45,194 nt of DNA from an uncultured Clostridia bacterium (GTDB lineage: Bacteria > Bacillota > Clostridia > TANB77 > CAG-465), in assembly GCA_948562205.1 (NCBI GenBank), contig CAOYAN010000015.1, positions 1 through 45,194 on the forward strand, written 5' to 3'. Of this stretch, positions 24,345 through 32,537 are shown piece by piece (within the stretch, counting starts at the first letter, position 1; each line of letters begins with the position of its first letter). Under the pieces are notes generated by a model that worked only from the letters and a program-made list of their open reading frames with translations, was not told the DNA's origin and did no database searches. A program made the translations under genes and the position numbers.

Positions 24345-25190
24345 TTATTTCACATTATATCTAATAAGTTTCTTTGCTATATTATTTAATCTATCTACTG
24401 CAATATCGCCAGACATGTTATATTTCTCTTTCTTTTGGTTCATATTTACTTTATTTATATAGCTTGAAATATAATCCATTTTATCAGTTCCATGTTTAAA
24501 AATATTTGAAAATATTTCATCTGCTACTATATATCCTGTATTTATCATCTCTCTAGAAGAGCTTTTATCAAATGAAAGTGATGACCTAATAGATGCATTA
24601 ATATTAAAATTTATTTCAATAATATTTTTATTTTTTAAATTTTGATAAACATATTTACTTTTGTCAAAATGTACTACAATAATATAATCATAATCTTTTT
24701 TACTTAGTGGTAAAACAGGAATATTATCAACTATAGCTCCATCTAAATATTTGTTTCCTCCTACTTCAATAGGCTTAAATACAGGAATAAATGAAATTGC
24801 AGCTTTTAAATATTTTTGTAATTTTTCTTTTTCTATTCCTTTTAAGTTTATATAATCGAGTTTCATTTTAGTAGCATTTAAACAAGTAATATAAAAATCC
24901 TTATTTATTTGTTTTTCTACTAATTCTGATACCTTATCCAATATATTACTTCTTTTTACAGTACTTCTTAAGAAATTCATTACATTAAAAGATTCATTTC
25001 CCATCCATAATTCTTCAAAAAAATCCAAACTATCACAAAGGTATGAATAAGCAGTAAGCGATCCAATTGATGAAGCAGAAATATATTTAACATCATCTAT
25101 ATTAATATATTTATTAAGCGCTTTTAACACACCAATTTGATATGCTCCTTTTACCATACCCCCTGATAGAACTAGTCCTATCTTTGCCAT
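24345..25190 (-). CDS. Patatin-like phospholipase
   Basis: A 281-residue soluble lipid acyl hydrolase. The oxyanion loop is LVLSGGMVKGAYQIG (GG-x-x-(K/R)-G). The nucleophile elbow reads YISASSIGSLTAY, so the usual G-x-S-x-G is A-S-S-I-G with the first Gly replaced. The dyad Asp lies in YLDGAIVDNIPVLPL (D-G-(A/G)). The C-terminal third (SSSREMINTGYIVADE...) matches the usual helix. Substrate unknown; bacterial members cut phospholipids or other esters. It is adjacent to gerQ (convergent) and follows the LCP gene. Confidence 0.9.
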   Translation of the reverse strand: MAKIGLVLSGGMVKGAYQIGVLKALNKYINIDDVKYISASSIGSLTAYSYLCDSLDFFEELWMGNESFNVMNFLRSTVKRSNILDKVSELVEKQINKDFYITCLNATKMKLDYINLKGIEKEKLQKYLKAAISFIPVFKPIEVGGNKYLDGAIVDNIPVLPLSKKDYDYIIVVHFDKSKYVYQNLKNKNIIEINFNINASIRSSLSFDKSSSREMINTGYIVADEIFSNIFKHGTDKMDYISSYINKVNMNQKKEKYNMSGDIAVDRLNNIAKKLIRYNVK

Positions 25191-25255
25191 TTTTAATCTC
25201 CCATAATATTTACTATATTTTACAATATTTGGAGTATAATGTCAATATTAGTCAG

Positions 25256-27031
25256 TTATAATTTTATGTCAATTTTTTCCTCATTGAAAGTTGAGTTATC
25301 TATACTATTATCTATAATATCATTATTAATATCACTATTATCTATTATATTATTTTCTATAACATTTCCAGGATCTTTTATTTCATTTTCTATAATCGTA
25401 TTATTTATATCATTATCAATATTATTTTCTATAGTCGAATTAGTAATATTATTTTCTATACTATTTGTTATACTATTTGTTATACTATTGTTATTATTTA
25501 TATTATTGTTATCTTCTTTTGACTCTTTCTCATCAGAATTATTTTCATAATTTGTAACATTATTTTTTACTGGATTAGTTGGAGACTTTACCTCTCCATA
25601 TGAGCTATCTAATTTTTTACCATCAAATACATCTTTTATTAAAGATTTTGCATTATCAATTGTATCTACATCAGGTATTAATACAGATAATTTTTGATTA
25701 CCAGCACTATAAGTATATTCACTAGATCCAACACCATTTAAAGTTATAGAAGTAACATTCCATTTTGGATTTTTACTTAATTGAAATTTTACAAGTTCTA
25801 AAATTTCATCTGTACTCATACTTGTTTGAAACTTTCCATTAATTGCATTTAAAATTGAATTATACTTATATATAATTGATGGAGAAGAAGCTTTTCTAAT
25901 TATTGCCTCAATTACTGCCTGTTGATTTTTTCCACGCATTATATCTCCTTCTGCAAAAGATTTTCTCTCTCTTGCAAAAGCAAGTGCTTGCGCTCCATTC
26001 ATATTGTTATATCCTTCTTTAAAATAATAATTATCAATATATGAAGTAAAACTATATTTAGAATATACAGTTATACCACCTAGTGCATCAATTATCTCTT
26101 GTAGTGATGTAAAATTTACTTTCAAATAATAATTTATATCAATATCTAAAATATCTTCAATTGTCCCAATTGATTTTTCAATTCCATACATACCTGCATG
26201 TGTTAATTTATCTTTTGATGAAGTACCTGCAAGTGTAACATAATAGTCCCTTGGAATATTTGTAAGTAATACTTGATGAGTATTTGGATTTACTGTTACA
26301 ATAATATTTACATCACTTCTTGATACAGAACTAATATCGCCATATGTATCTATTCCACTGATATATATATTAAATGGATCTTTTGTAACTGATTTTACGC
26401 TTTTTGATGTCTCATCTACCTTAAGTTTTACACTAAATTCATATATAACTTTAGTTTTATTTGCAAAATCTTCTACTTCATCATTTAACATCTCTTTATA
26501 TGAATTTTCAATCATAATAGCTTGTAATTCATTTGAAAGTAACTCATTACTAAGTGTAACTACATCTGATTTTGATATTTGTGTAGTAGTTACTTCCTTT
26601 GTAATATTTTCAAGGGCAAGCCTCATCCCCTCATCATTACTATCAACATATCCTAAATTTTTCCCTGATATATCCTGTATTTTTTCATAATCACTATCTT
26701 TTAATACTATTACAGAATAATTCTGTATTTTATAACCTGATTTTGTCATAAGTCCCAAAAAATTAAATGTATTTACAAAATATATAAGTATAACAGAAAT
26801 AATTGCCACTCCAATCCCTGTTATAATATTTAATTTTTTACTACATTTATTATTTCTAAATTGCAGACAAGATATACATGAAACACTTCCTAATAAAAAA
26901 AGTATTAATAAAATTAAATACGTAAATGGTAATACATTAATATATATAATTATTCCTACCGTTATTATAGTAATTAACATTAATATAATAGTAAGTATTA
27001 TTCCAACTTTATTATTTTTAAAATTCTTCAC
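25256..27031 (-). CDS. LytR-CpsA-Psr (LCP) family protein with periplasmic-binding-like region and Asn-rich tail
   Basis: A 591-residue membrane protein with three N-terminal helices (about 10-35, 36-55, 68-92). Residues 100-205 (SVIVLKDSDYEKIQDISGKNLGYVD) resemble a small solute-binding-like domain. The LCP catalytic domain follows: DPFNIYISGIDTYG, SRSDVNIIVTVNP, TNIPRDYYV, KLTHAGMYG and ALAFARERKSFAEGDIMRG, with the Arg and Asp residues used to hold the prenyl-phosphate. LCP enzymes transfer teichoic acid or capsule polymers to peptidoglycan. The last 100 residues are an imperfect NNITNS/IENNI repeat tail, possibly wall-embedded. Its promoter region faces that of the XRE gene at 27265. Confidence 0.92.
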   Translation of the reverse strand: MKNFKNNKVGIILTIILMLITIITVGIIIYINVLPFTYLILLILFLLGSVSCISCLQFRNNKCSKKLNIITGIGVAIISVILIYFVNTFNFLGLMTKSGYKIQNYSVIVLKDSDYEKIQDISGKNLGYVDSNDEGMRLALENITKEVTTTQISKSDVVTLSNELLSNELQAIMIENSYKEMLNDEVEDFANKTKVIYEFSVKLKVDETSKSVKSVTKDPFNIYISGIDTYGDISSVSRSDVNIIVTVNPNTHQVLLTNIPRDYYVTLAGTSSKDKLTHAGMYGIEKSIGTIEDILDIDINYYLKVNFTSLQEIIDALGGITVYSKYSFTSYIDNYYFKEGYNNMNGAQALAFARERKSFAEGDIMRGKNQQAVIEAIIRKASSPSIIYKYNSILNAINGKFQTSMSTDEILELVKFQLSKNPKWNVTSITLNGVGSSEYTYSAGNQKLSVLIPDVDTIDNAKSLIKDVFDGKKLDSSYGEVKSPTNPVKNNVTNYENNSDEKESKEDNNNINNNNSITNSITNSIENNITNSTIENNIDNDINNTIIENEIKDPGNVIENNIIDNSDINNDIIDNSIDNSTFNEEKIDIKL

Positions 27032-27173
27032 TTTACTACCTCCAATAACAAATTATATTACATGTTTAGTTTTTTTTAAATACAAAACATAGTTTTTCAC
27101 ACAATTTTCATAATTAGTGTAATTTTAATATTATTTTTCATTATATCATATATTTTTAATAATTGCCATGTTA

Positions 27174-27198
27174 AAATCAACACTAACAGTGTTGATTT
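27174..27198. promoter_or_regulatory. Perfect palindrome between the LCP and XRE genes
   Basis: AAATCAACACT-AAC-AGTGTTGATTT, 11-bp arms exact, 66 bases before the XRE ATG and about 140 bases before the divergent LCP start. Placement suggests an operator for the XRE regulator acting on itself and perhaps on LCP (inference). Confidence 0.5.
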
Positions 27199-27264
27199 AT
27201 ATACGTTCTAATTGTTTCATTTTTAACTATTTTAGTGTATATTATTAGTAATGGAGGGATTTCA

Positions 27265-27585
27265 ATGAATGATAATACCATTAATAAGAAAGCCTTTGGT
27301 AAAAGACTAAGGGATGCAAGAGAAAAATATGGATATACTCAAGCAGAACTTGCTGAAGAAGTTGGTGTATCACAAAATTTTCTTGGAGATATTGAAAGAG
27401 GAATTAAGCTTCCTAGTTTAAATAAATTAATTGCCTTATCTAATGTATTAAAACTAAGTCTTGATACTATGTTTGCTGAATCATTAGATAATATAATTTC
27501 TGAGACTGGTGAAATTTATTACACAGATAGACAATTAGCTATTATGAATAGTGTAATTAAAGCAATTAATGATAACTTTAAATAA
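27265..27585 (+). CDS. XRE-family helix-turn-helix regulator
   Basis: A 106-residue DNA-binding protein. The HTH spans about 10-64 (FGKRLRDAREKYGYTQAELA, EEVGVSQNFLGDIERG), with no other domain than a short helical tail (YTDRQLAIMNSVIKAIND). The ATG follows GGAGGG; a start 10 codons upstream lacks a site. It lies divergent from the LCP gene, with a perfect palindrome in between. Target genes are not known; autoregulation is likely. Confidence 0.88.
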   Translation: MNDNTINKKAFGKRLRDAREKYGYTQAELAEEVGVSQNFLGDIERGIKLPSLNKLIALSNVLKLSLDTMFAESLDNIISETGEIYYTDRQLAIMNSVIKAINDNFK

Positions 27586-27615
27586 AGACATTCAGTGGAT
27601 AACTGAATGCCTTTA
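27584..27615. terminator. Terminator between XRE and tatD
   Basis: CATTCAGT (27589-27596) / ACTGAATG (27602-27609) with extended AAAG/CTTT, followed by T-rich sequence; it lies between convergent genes and could serve both. Confidence 0.75.
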
Positions 27616-28383
27616 TTATTTTATATTAAAAAACTTTTTTGAATTTTCATAAGTTTCTTTTGCTACATATTCCACATCTAAATTTTTATATTCTGCAAGT
27701 TTTTTGCATATTATTGGTAAGTTTAATGATGTGTTTACTGTACCTCTATATGGTTCAGGAGGTAAATATGGCGAATCAGTTTCTATAACAATTTGTGACA
27801 TAGGAATATTTTCTACATATTCAGCAAACTTTTTACCTCTCTTATATGTTATATTTCCACCAAAAGCTACCATATATCCATTTTCTAGTACAAGTCTTAC
27901 TAAATCATCATTTGGATGAAAACAATGAAATAGCGTTCCATATTTTGCTTTATGTTCTTTTACAACTTTATATGTATCTAAATATGCTTCTCTAGAATGT
28001 ATAAGTATTGGAAGCTTTAGAGCATTTGCAAGTTCAATTTGATTTATAAATAATTTTATTTGTTCTTCTTTATTATCTTTTACAAATGCATAGTCTAAAC
28101 CTATTTCACCTATTGCAACAATTTTTTCATTTTCGCACTTATTATATATGTCATATATATTATTATAATTATCATTTTTTACATCATGTGGATGTATTCC
28201 AATAGCTGAATATACATAATCATATTTATTAGAAAGTTCAATTGAATCAATAGAACTTTTTGTGTTATAACCAACATCAATTATATAATCAATTCCATTT
28301 TCTCTACACTTATTTAATATTTCATCTTGATTATCTTTAAATATTTCATCACTATAATGTGCATGTGTTTCAAAAAACTTCAC
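27616..28383 (-). CDS. tatD: TatD-family metal-dependent deoxyribonuclease
   Basis: A 255-residue TIM-barrel hydrolase. The metal ligands are visible: ETHAHYSDE (HxH), AIGEIGLDYAF (Glu), ILIHSREAY (His), LFHCFHP (His) and ETDSPYLPPEPYRGTVN (Asp). TatD proteins cut DNA or act on D-aminoacyl-tRNA-like substrates. Length is standard. It follows walK on the same strand by 11 bases, so it may be cotranscribed with the two-component genes. RBS AGGTGT precedes ATG. Confidence 0.94.
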   Translation of the reverse strand: MKFFETHAHYSDEIFKDNQDEILNKCRENGIDYIIDVGYNTKSSIDSIELSNKYDYVYSAIGIHPHDVKNDNYNNIYDIYNKCENEKIVAIGEIGLDYAFVKDNKEEQIKLFINQIELANALKLPILIHSREAYLDTYKVVKEHKAKYGTLFHCFHPNDDLVRLVLENGYMVAFGGNITYKRGKKFAEYVENIPMSQIVIETDSPYLPPEPYRGTVNTSLNLPIICKKLAEYKNLDVEYVAKETYENSKKFFNIK

Positions 28384-28394
28384 TTATTTACACC

Positions 28395-29783
28395 TCAACT
28401 AATTTTCATTTTTGTAGGTAGAGTTACAACTACCTCAGTTCCTTGATTTACTTGACTCTTTATATCAATAGTTCCATCCATTCCCTCAATTATCTCTTTA
28501 ACAATAGACAGACCAAGACCTGTTCCACCCATTTTTCTAGATCTAGTTTTATCTACTCTATAAAATCTCTCAAAAATTCTATTTAAATCTTTTTCAGGTA
28601 TTCCCATACCATTATCTACAACTTTTATATATACACTCTCATTTATAACACCAACATACACACGTATATTTCCACCATCTTTTGTATATTTTATACTATT
28701 ACTTAAAATATTCATAACAACTTGCTCAATAGCATCTTTGTCTGCATAAACACTAGGTAATTTATCAGAACATATACATTCTAAAGTATGATTTTTTTCT
28801 TCTGCTTCAAATCTCATTTTCTCACATACTTTTAAAACTAAATCATTTATTGGAAATAACATTTTTTTCCAATTTACTCTTTTATAATCAAATCTTGATA
28901 ATTGAAGTAAATCAGAAACTAATCTTCCCATTCTATTTGCTTCTTGATTTATAACTTTAGAAAATTTTATTACTTCTTGATAAGTTAGATCACCATTCAT
29001 CATTGTTTCAGAATATCCCTTTATAGAGGTAAGTGGTGTTTTTAACTCATGTGATACATTTGCTACAAATTCTTTTCTCATATTATCAAGTCTAACATTT
29101 TCAGTTATGTTTCTAATCATCATAATAACGCCCATAGGAGTTAATCTATCACTAAAAAATGGTGCAAAAACTATGTTTAGAGCATTTTCATCAACGCTTG
29201 TTTTAACTTCAAACGTAGTATAATTTGGTAAATACATTATTTTATCAAAATCCAAACTAATATTTAGTTTTTCAGATATTTTGTCAAAACTATCATCAGA
29301 AGAAGTAATATTTAAAAGCCTCATAGCAGCTTTATTCATGTGAACTACTTGTTTAGATATTGAAAATGCTACAACTCCATCTGCCATATGTTCTAGTATA
29401 ATTTCTGTTTTACTTTGTTGACTATTTAAATCAAAATGGTTCTTTTTTATTAATTCCATCATCAAAATATATGCTTCTACAGTATCATCAATTTCCTTTA
29501 ATTTACCATATTCTTTTAAGTACTTAGTATCAGGAACTTTTCCTTCTGCTACTGTTTTCATTCCCTTCTCTATTTTTTTTAAAGGAAATGTTATCATTTT
29601 TGAAACAATATTACTTATAACATAAACAACTAACAATATACTAAGTAAAAATATTATATTAGATATAGCAAATATATTATTTATATCTAATACTCCTTTA
29701 GACAGCAGTATAGTAGCTATATATACTATAACTACCATACTACAACATAAAATACTTATACTTCTTTTTATAGAATTCTTCAT
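28395..29783 (-). CDS. walK: Sensor histidine kinase (WalK/PhoR-like)
   Basis: A 462-residue membrane kinase. Two transmembrane helices (about 10-30 and 37-60) flank only a short loop, so no large extracellular sensor. HAMP (about 62-110), PAS (about 125-225), HisKA with FVANVSHELKTPLTSIKGY (phospho-His), and HATPase with VVMNILSNSIKYTKDGG (N box), VVDNGMGIPEKDLNRIFERF and GGTGLGLSIVKEI follow. The partner regulator is 18 bases upstream. WalK naming follows the regulator's strong likeness to WalR; the extracellular loop is too small for classic WalK, so PhoR-like is an alternative. Confidence 0.88.
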   Translation of the reverse strand: MKNSIKRSISILCCSMVVIVYIATILLSKGVLDINNIFAISNIIFLLSILLVVYVISNIVSKMITFPLKKIEKGMKTVAEGKVPDTKYLKEYGKLKEIDDTVEAYILMMELIKKNHFDLNSQQSKTEIILEHMADGVVAFSISKQVVHMNKAAMRLLNITSSDDSFDKISEKLNISLDFDKIMYLPNYTTFEVKTSVDENALNIVFAPFFSDRLTPMGVIMMIRNITENVRLDNMRKEFVANVSHELKTPLTSIKGYSETMMNGDLTYQEVIKFSKVINQEANRMGRLVSDLLQLSRFDYKRVNWKKMLFPINDLVLKVCEKMRFEAEEKNHTLECICSDKLPSVYADKDAIEQVVMNILSNSIKYTKDGGNIRVYVGVINESVYIKVVDNGMGIPEKDLNRIFERFYRVDKTRSRKMGGTGLGLSIVKEIIEGMDGTIDIKSQVNQGTEVVVTLPTKMKIS

Positions 29784-29801
29784 AAACTCTTCTCCGTAAT
29801 T

Positions 29802-30503
29802 TTAGTTTGAAACATAGTATCCCATTCCTCTTTTAGTCTGTACATACTGTGGTTCAGCTGAATTTTTCTCTATCTTTTCCCTTAGTCTTCTAACAGTTAC
29901 ATCAACTGTTCTAGCATCTCCATAAAAATCATATCCCCATACACCTCTTAAGATTTGTTCTCTAGTAAATACTTGATTTGGAGCAGAAGATAACATTTTT
30001 AAAAGTTCAAATTCTTTTATTGTAAGATCAATTGTTTTACTTCCAACAATTGCTATATATCTTTCTGGATCTATTATCATATCTTTTATTTTAATTTTAT
30101 TTTTTGAAGAATTTTTCTCTTCTTCACTTTCTGGAAGTACATGTTTTCTTAGATTAGCTTTTACTCTAGCAATTACCTCTCTAATGCTAAATGGTTTTGT
30201 CATATAATCATCTGCACCAAGCTCTAAACCTATTATTTTGTCAACTACATCTTCTTTTGCAGTAAGCATGATTATTGGACAAACAAGAGTTTTTCTAAGC
30301 TCTTTACAAACATTAAATCCATCTATTTTAGGTAGCATTAAATCTAGTAATACTAAATCTGGATTTACAGAAGCAGCAATTTTTATAGCCTCTTCTCCAT
30401 CATATGCTACAGCGGTAACAAAGCCTTCTTTTTCTAAATTAAATTTTAATATATCAACTATAGGCTTTTCATCATCAACAATTAAAATTTTTTTATCATT
30501 CAT
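29802..30503 (-). CDS. walR: Response regulator (WalR/PhoP-like)
   Basis: A 233-residue OmpR-family regulator. Receiver domain: KILIVDDEKPIVDILKFNLEKEGF, the phospho-Asp in LVLLDLMLPKIDG, Thr in IIMLTAKED and Lys in DDYMTKPFS. The C-terminal winged helix ends TVDVTVRRLREKIEKNSAEP, QYVQTKRGMGYYV. The receiver and spacing are very close to WalR (YycF), the essential regulator of wall hydrolases in Firmicutes. It leads the walR-walK pair. The second ATG (30503) is preferred over 30509 because of spacing to GAGGTG. Confidence 0.9.
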   Translation of the reverse strand: MNDKKILIVDDEKPIVDILKFNLEKEGFVTAVAYDGEEAIKIAASVNPDLVLLDLMLPKIDGFNVCKELRKTLVCPIIMLTAKEDVVDKIIGLELGADDYMTKPFSIREVIARVKANLRKHVLPESEEEKNSSKNKIKIKDMIIDPERYIAIVGSKTIDLTIKEFELLKMLSSAPNQVFTREQILRGVWGYDFYGDARTVDVTVRRLREKIEKNSAEPQYVQTKRGMGYYVSN

Positions 30504-30537
30504 ATACATACACCTCTAAACTTTTTAAGCTGAATTT

Positions 30538-30546
30538 ATTATATCA
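30538..30546 (-). promoter_or_regulatory. Extended -10 promoter of walR
   Basis: TGATATAAT on the minus strand (TG-A-TATAAT) about 35 bases before the start codon. No good -35 is present at 17 bases, which is typical of extended -10 promoters. Confidence 0.6.
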
Positions 30547-30626
30547 TGTATAATTTTTTTTTACCATAACTTTTTAAAATATTTTTAATTTTTCTGTAAT
30601 TTTTTTGTAACATTGTAATAAATATG

Positions 30627-31415
30627 TCACAGATTATTATTAATCTGATAATTTATTCTTTCATTTTGAATGTCTAAAATATCACAAGCTTTACTTAAAA
30701 AATATTTATTCTCTTTTGTAAGTACAATTGTAATGTCTAAGTTCTCTTCTAAATATTTATTTTCATTTACATGGCTTATCATATTATTTACTACTCCACT
30801 TGCACTATCTATTATTTGAATATCTTTAGGTATATATTTTTTAAACTCTTCTCTAAATAGTGGAAAATGTGTACAGCCAAGTACAATACTACTAAAATCT
30901 TCAAAATTAACGTTTAAAAATTTCTCTTTAATATATTTATCAGCCAAATTATAATTTATTTTTTCCCCATCTTCTGCAAATCTTACTAGTTTGTCCATTG
31001 GAAGTAAAACCGTTTCATTTTTAGCATCTAGTCTATTTATTAAATTTTGAAGTTTTTCTTCTTTTAATGTAAGAGAAGTAGCCATAACTAGAACTTTTTT
31101 ATGATCACTACTAGATATTGCAGGCTTTATAGCAGGTTCAGTTCCAATGAAACAAATATCTTTGTACATATTCCTTAAATCATTTATACATATACTAGTT
31201 GCAGTATTACAAGCTATAACTATTACTTTACAGCCCTCATCTATTAAATATTTTATATTTTTAAAAGTATATTTTTTTACTTCTTCTTTTGATTTTATGC
31301 CATATGGAGAATTAAGGATATCTCCAACATATATATATTTTGCATTAAGTTTATTTATTGCTTCCTTTAAAATAGTAAGTCCACCGAGTCCAGAGTCAAA
31401 AAAACCAATTTTCAT
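30627..31415 (-). CDS. murI: Glutamate racemase
   Basis: A 262-residue enzyme making D-glutamate for peptidoglycan. FFDSGLGGLTIL at the start, VIACNTAT with the first catalytic Cys, and VLGCTHFPLF with the second Cys are all present. Length is normal. SD AAAGGAT. It stands upstream of walR on the same strand, separated by 120 bases that hold the walR promoter. Confidence 0.96.
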   Translation of the reverse strand: MKIGFFDSGLGGLTILKEAINKLNAKYIYVGDILNSPYGIKSKEEVKKYTFKNIKYLIDEGCKVIVIACNTATSICINDLRNMYKDICFIGTEPAIKPAISSSDHKKVLVMATSLTLKEEKLQNLINRLDAKNETVLLPMDKLVRFAEDGEKINYNLADKYIKEKFLNVNFEDFSSIVLGCTHFPLFREEFKKYIPKDIQIIDSASGVVNNMISHVNENKYLEENLDITIVLTKENKYFLSKACDILDIQNERINYQINNNL

Positions 31416-31524
31416 AATTTTTATCCTTTCATATGTATAATTTTTTGAAATTTTCTAATAATATTATAAACTATGTTCATAGTTATAATATATTTTTTAT
31501 CAAATATACTTTATGTATATAGAA

Positions 31525-31551
31525 AAGGTGAAGATAAGCTCTTCACCCTTT
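31525..31551. terminator. Terminator at the recR end
   Basis: GGTGAAGA (31527-31534) / TCTTCACC (31540-31547) with flanking AAAA/TTTT runs. It begins directly at the recR stop codon and ends that operon on the minus strand. Confidence 0.85.
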
Positions 31552-31552
31552 T

Positions 31553-32146
31553 TTACATTTCTCTTCTTCCCTCTAAGGCTTTTATAAGAGTTATTTCATC
31601 AGTATATTCTAAATCTCCTCCAACAGGTATTCCATGAGCAATTCTAGTTACAGATATACCAAGAGGTTTTATAAGTCTTGAAATGTACATAGCTGTAGCC
31701 TCTCCTTCAACAGTAGGATTAGTAGCAAGTATTACTTCTTTTATTTTGTCATCGCTTAATCTTTGTAATAATTCTTTTATTTTTATATCACCAGCACTTA
31801 TATTATTCATTGGTGATATAGAACCATGTAGAACATGATAATATCCTCTATACTCATGTGTTTTCTCCATTGCAATAACATCTTTTACATTTTCAACAAC
31901 ACATATTATACTATCATCTCTTTTTGGATTTTGGCATATATCACATGGATCATTTTCTGTTAAATTATAGCATTTAGAACAAAATTTAACTTTATCTTTT
32001 GCTTCAATTAAAACTTTAGCCATCTCTTCTGTATCTTCTCTAGGTGCTTCTAAAATATAAAAAGCAAGTCTTACAGCTGTCTTATGTCCAATTCCAGGTA
32101 ATTTTTCAAATTGATTAATAAGTTTTGTAACTGTTTCTGAGTACAT
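31553..32146 (-). CDS. recR: Recombination mediator RecR
   Basis: A 197-residue protein of the RecFOR pathway. N-terminal HhH region PGIGHKTAVRLAF, zinc finger CSKCYNLTENDPCDIC, then a Toprim domain (ICVVENVKDVIAME ... VILATNPTVEGEATA) and the C-terminal ARGIPVGGDLEY (here AHGIPVGGDLEY). Length normal. It follows ybaB by 2 bases and is the last gene of dnaX-ybaB-recR, the usual Firmicute order. Confidence 0.97.
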   Translation of the reverse strand: MYSETVTKLINQFEKLPGIGHKTAVRLAFYILEAPREDTEEMAKVLIEAKDKVKFCSKCYNLTENDPCDICQNPKRDDSIICVVENVKDVIAMEKTHEYRGYYHVLHGSISPMNNISAGDIKIKELLQRLSDDKIKEVILATNPTVEGEATAMYISRLIKPLGISVTRIAHGIPVGGDLEYTDEITLIKALEGRREM

Positions 32147-32148
32147 AA

Positions 32149-32478
32149 TTAAAACATCCCTGGTATATTAAACTGACCCATTTCTGCTTGTAACATGCTA
32201 TCTGCTTTATTTAAAGCCTCATTTACTGCTGTAAGTATTAAATCTTGTAACATTTCTACATCATCTGGATCTACAACTTCTGGTTTTATATTTATCTCTT
32301 TTATTACCTTATCACCTGTAGCTTTTACTACAACTGCTCCACCACCTGCAGAAGTTTCAATCTCTTTTGCAGCTACTGCTTCTTGTTTTTCTTGCATTTC
32401 TTTTTGCATTTTTTGTGCTTGTTTTAAAATATTTTGCATATTTCCCATTCCACCAGGAAATCCACCAAATTTACCCAT
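32149..32478 (-). CDS. ybaB: YbaB/EbfC nucleoid-associated protein
   Basis: A 109-residue DNA-binding protein. GGFPGGMGNMQNILKQAQKMQKEMQ leads to ETSAGGGAVVVKATGDKVIKEINI, the family core. The ATG at 32478 (MGKFGG) is used because AAAGGA lies 8 bases upstream; an ATG three codons earlier lies on top of that site. It sits between dnaX and recR. Confidence 0.95.
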   Translation of the reverse strand: MGKFGGFPGGMGNMQNILKQAQKMQKEMQEKQEAVAAKEIETSAGGGAVVVKATGDKVIKEINIKPEVVDPDDVEMLQDLILTAVNEALNKADSMLQAEMGQFNIPGMF

Positions 32479-32537
32479 TTTAATCATCCTTTCATATTTT
32501 AAATTCTTTTATATTATAATATACACTACTTATTTTT

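Noticed and set aside
25239..25550. Plus-strand hydrophobic frame (Ile/Leu/Ser-rich) opposite the LCP tail
   Set aside because: It is the complement of the Asn/Ile repeat; no ribosome site.
30627..30660. Hairpin CAGATTA...TAATCTG as a murI terminator
   Set aside because: It lies inside the last codons of murI, has no U-run, and the stop codon follows it.
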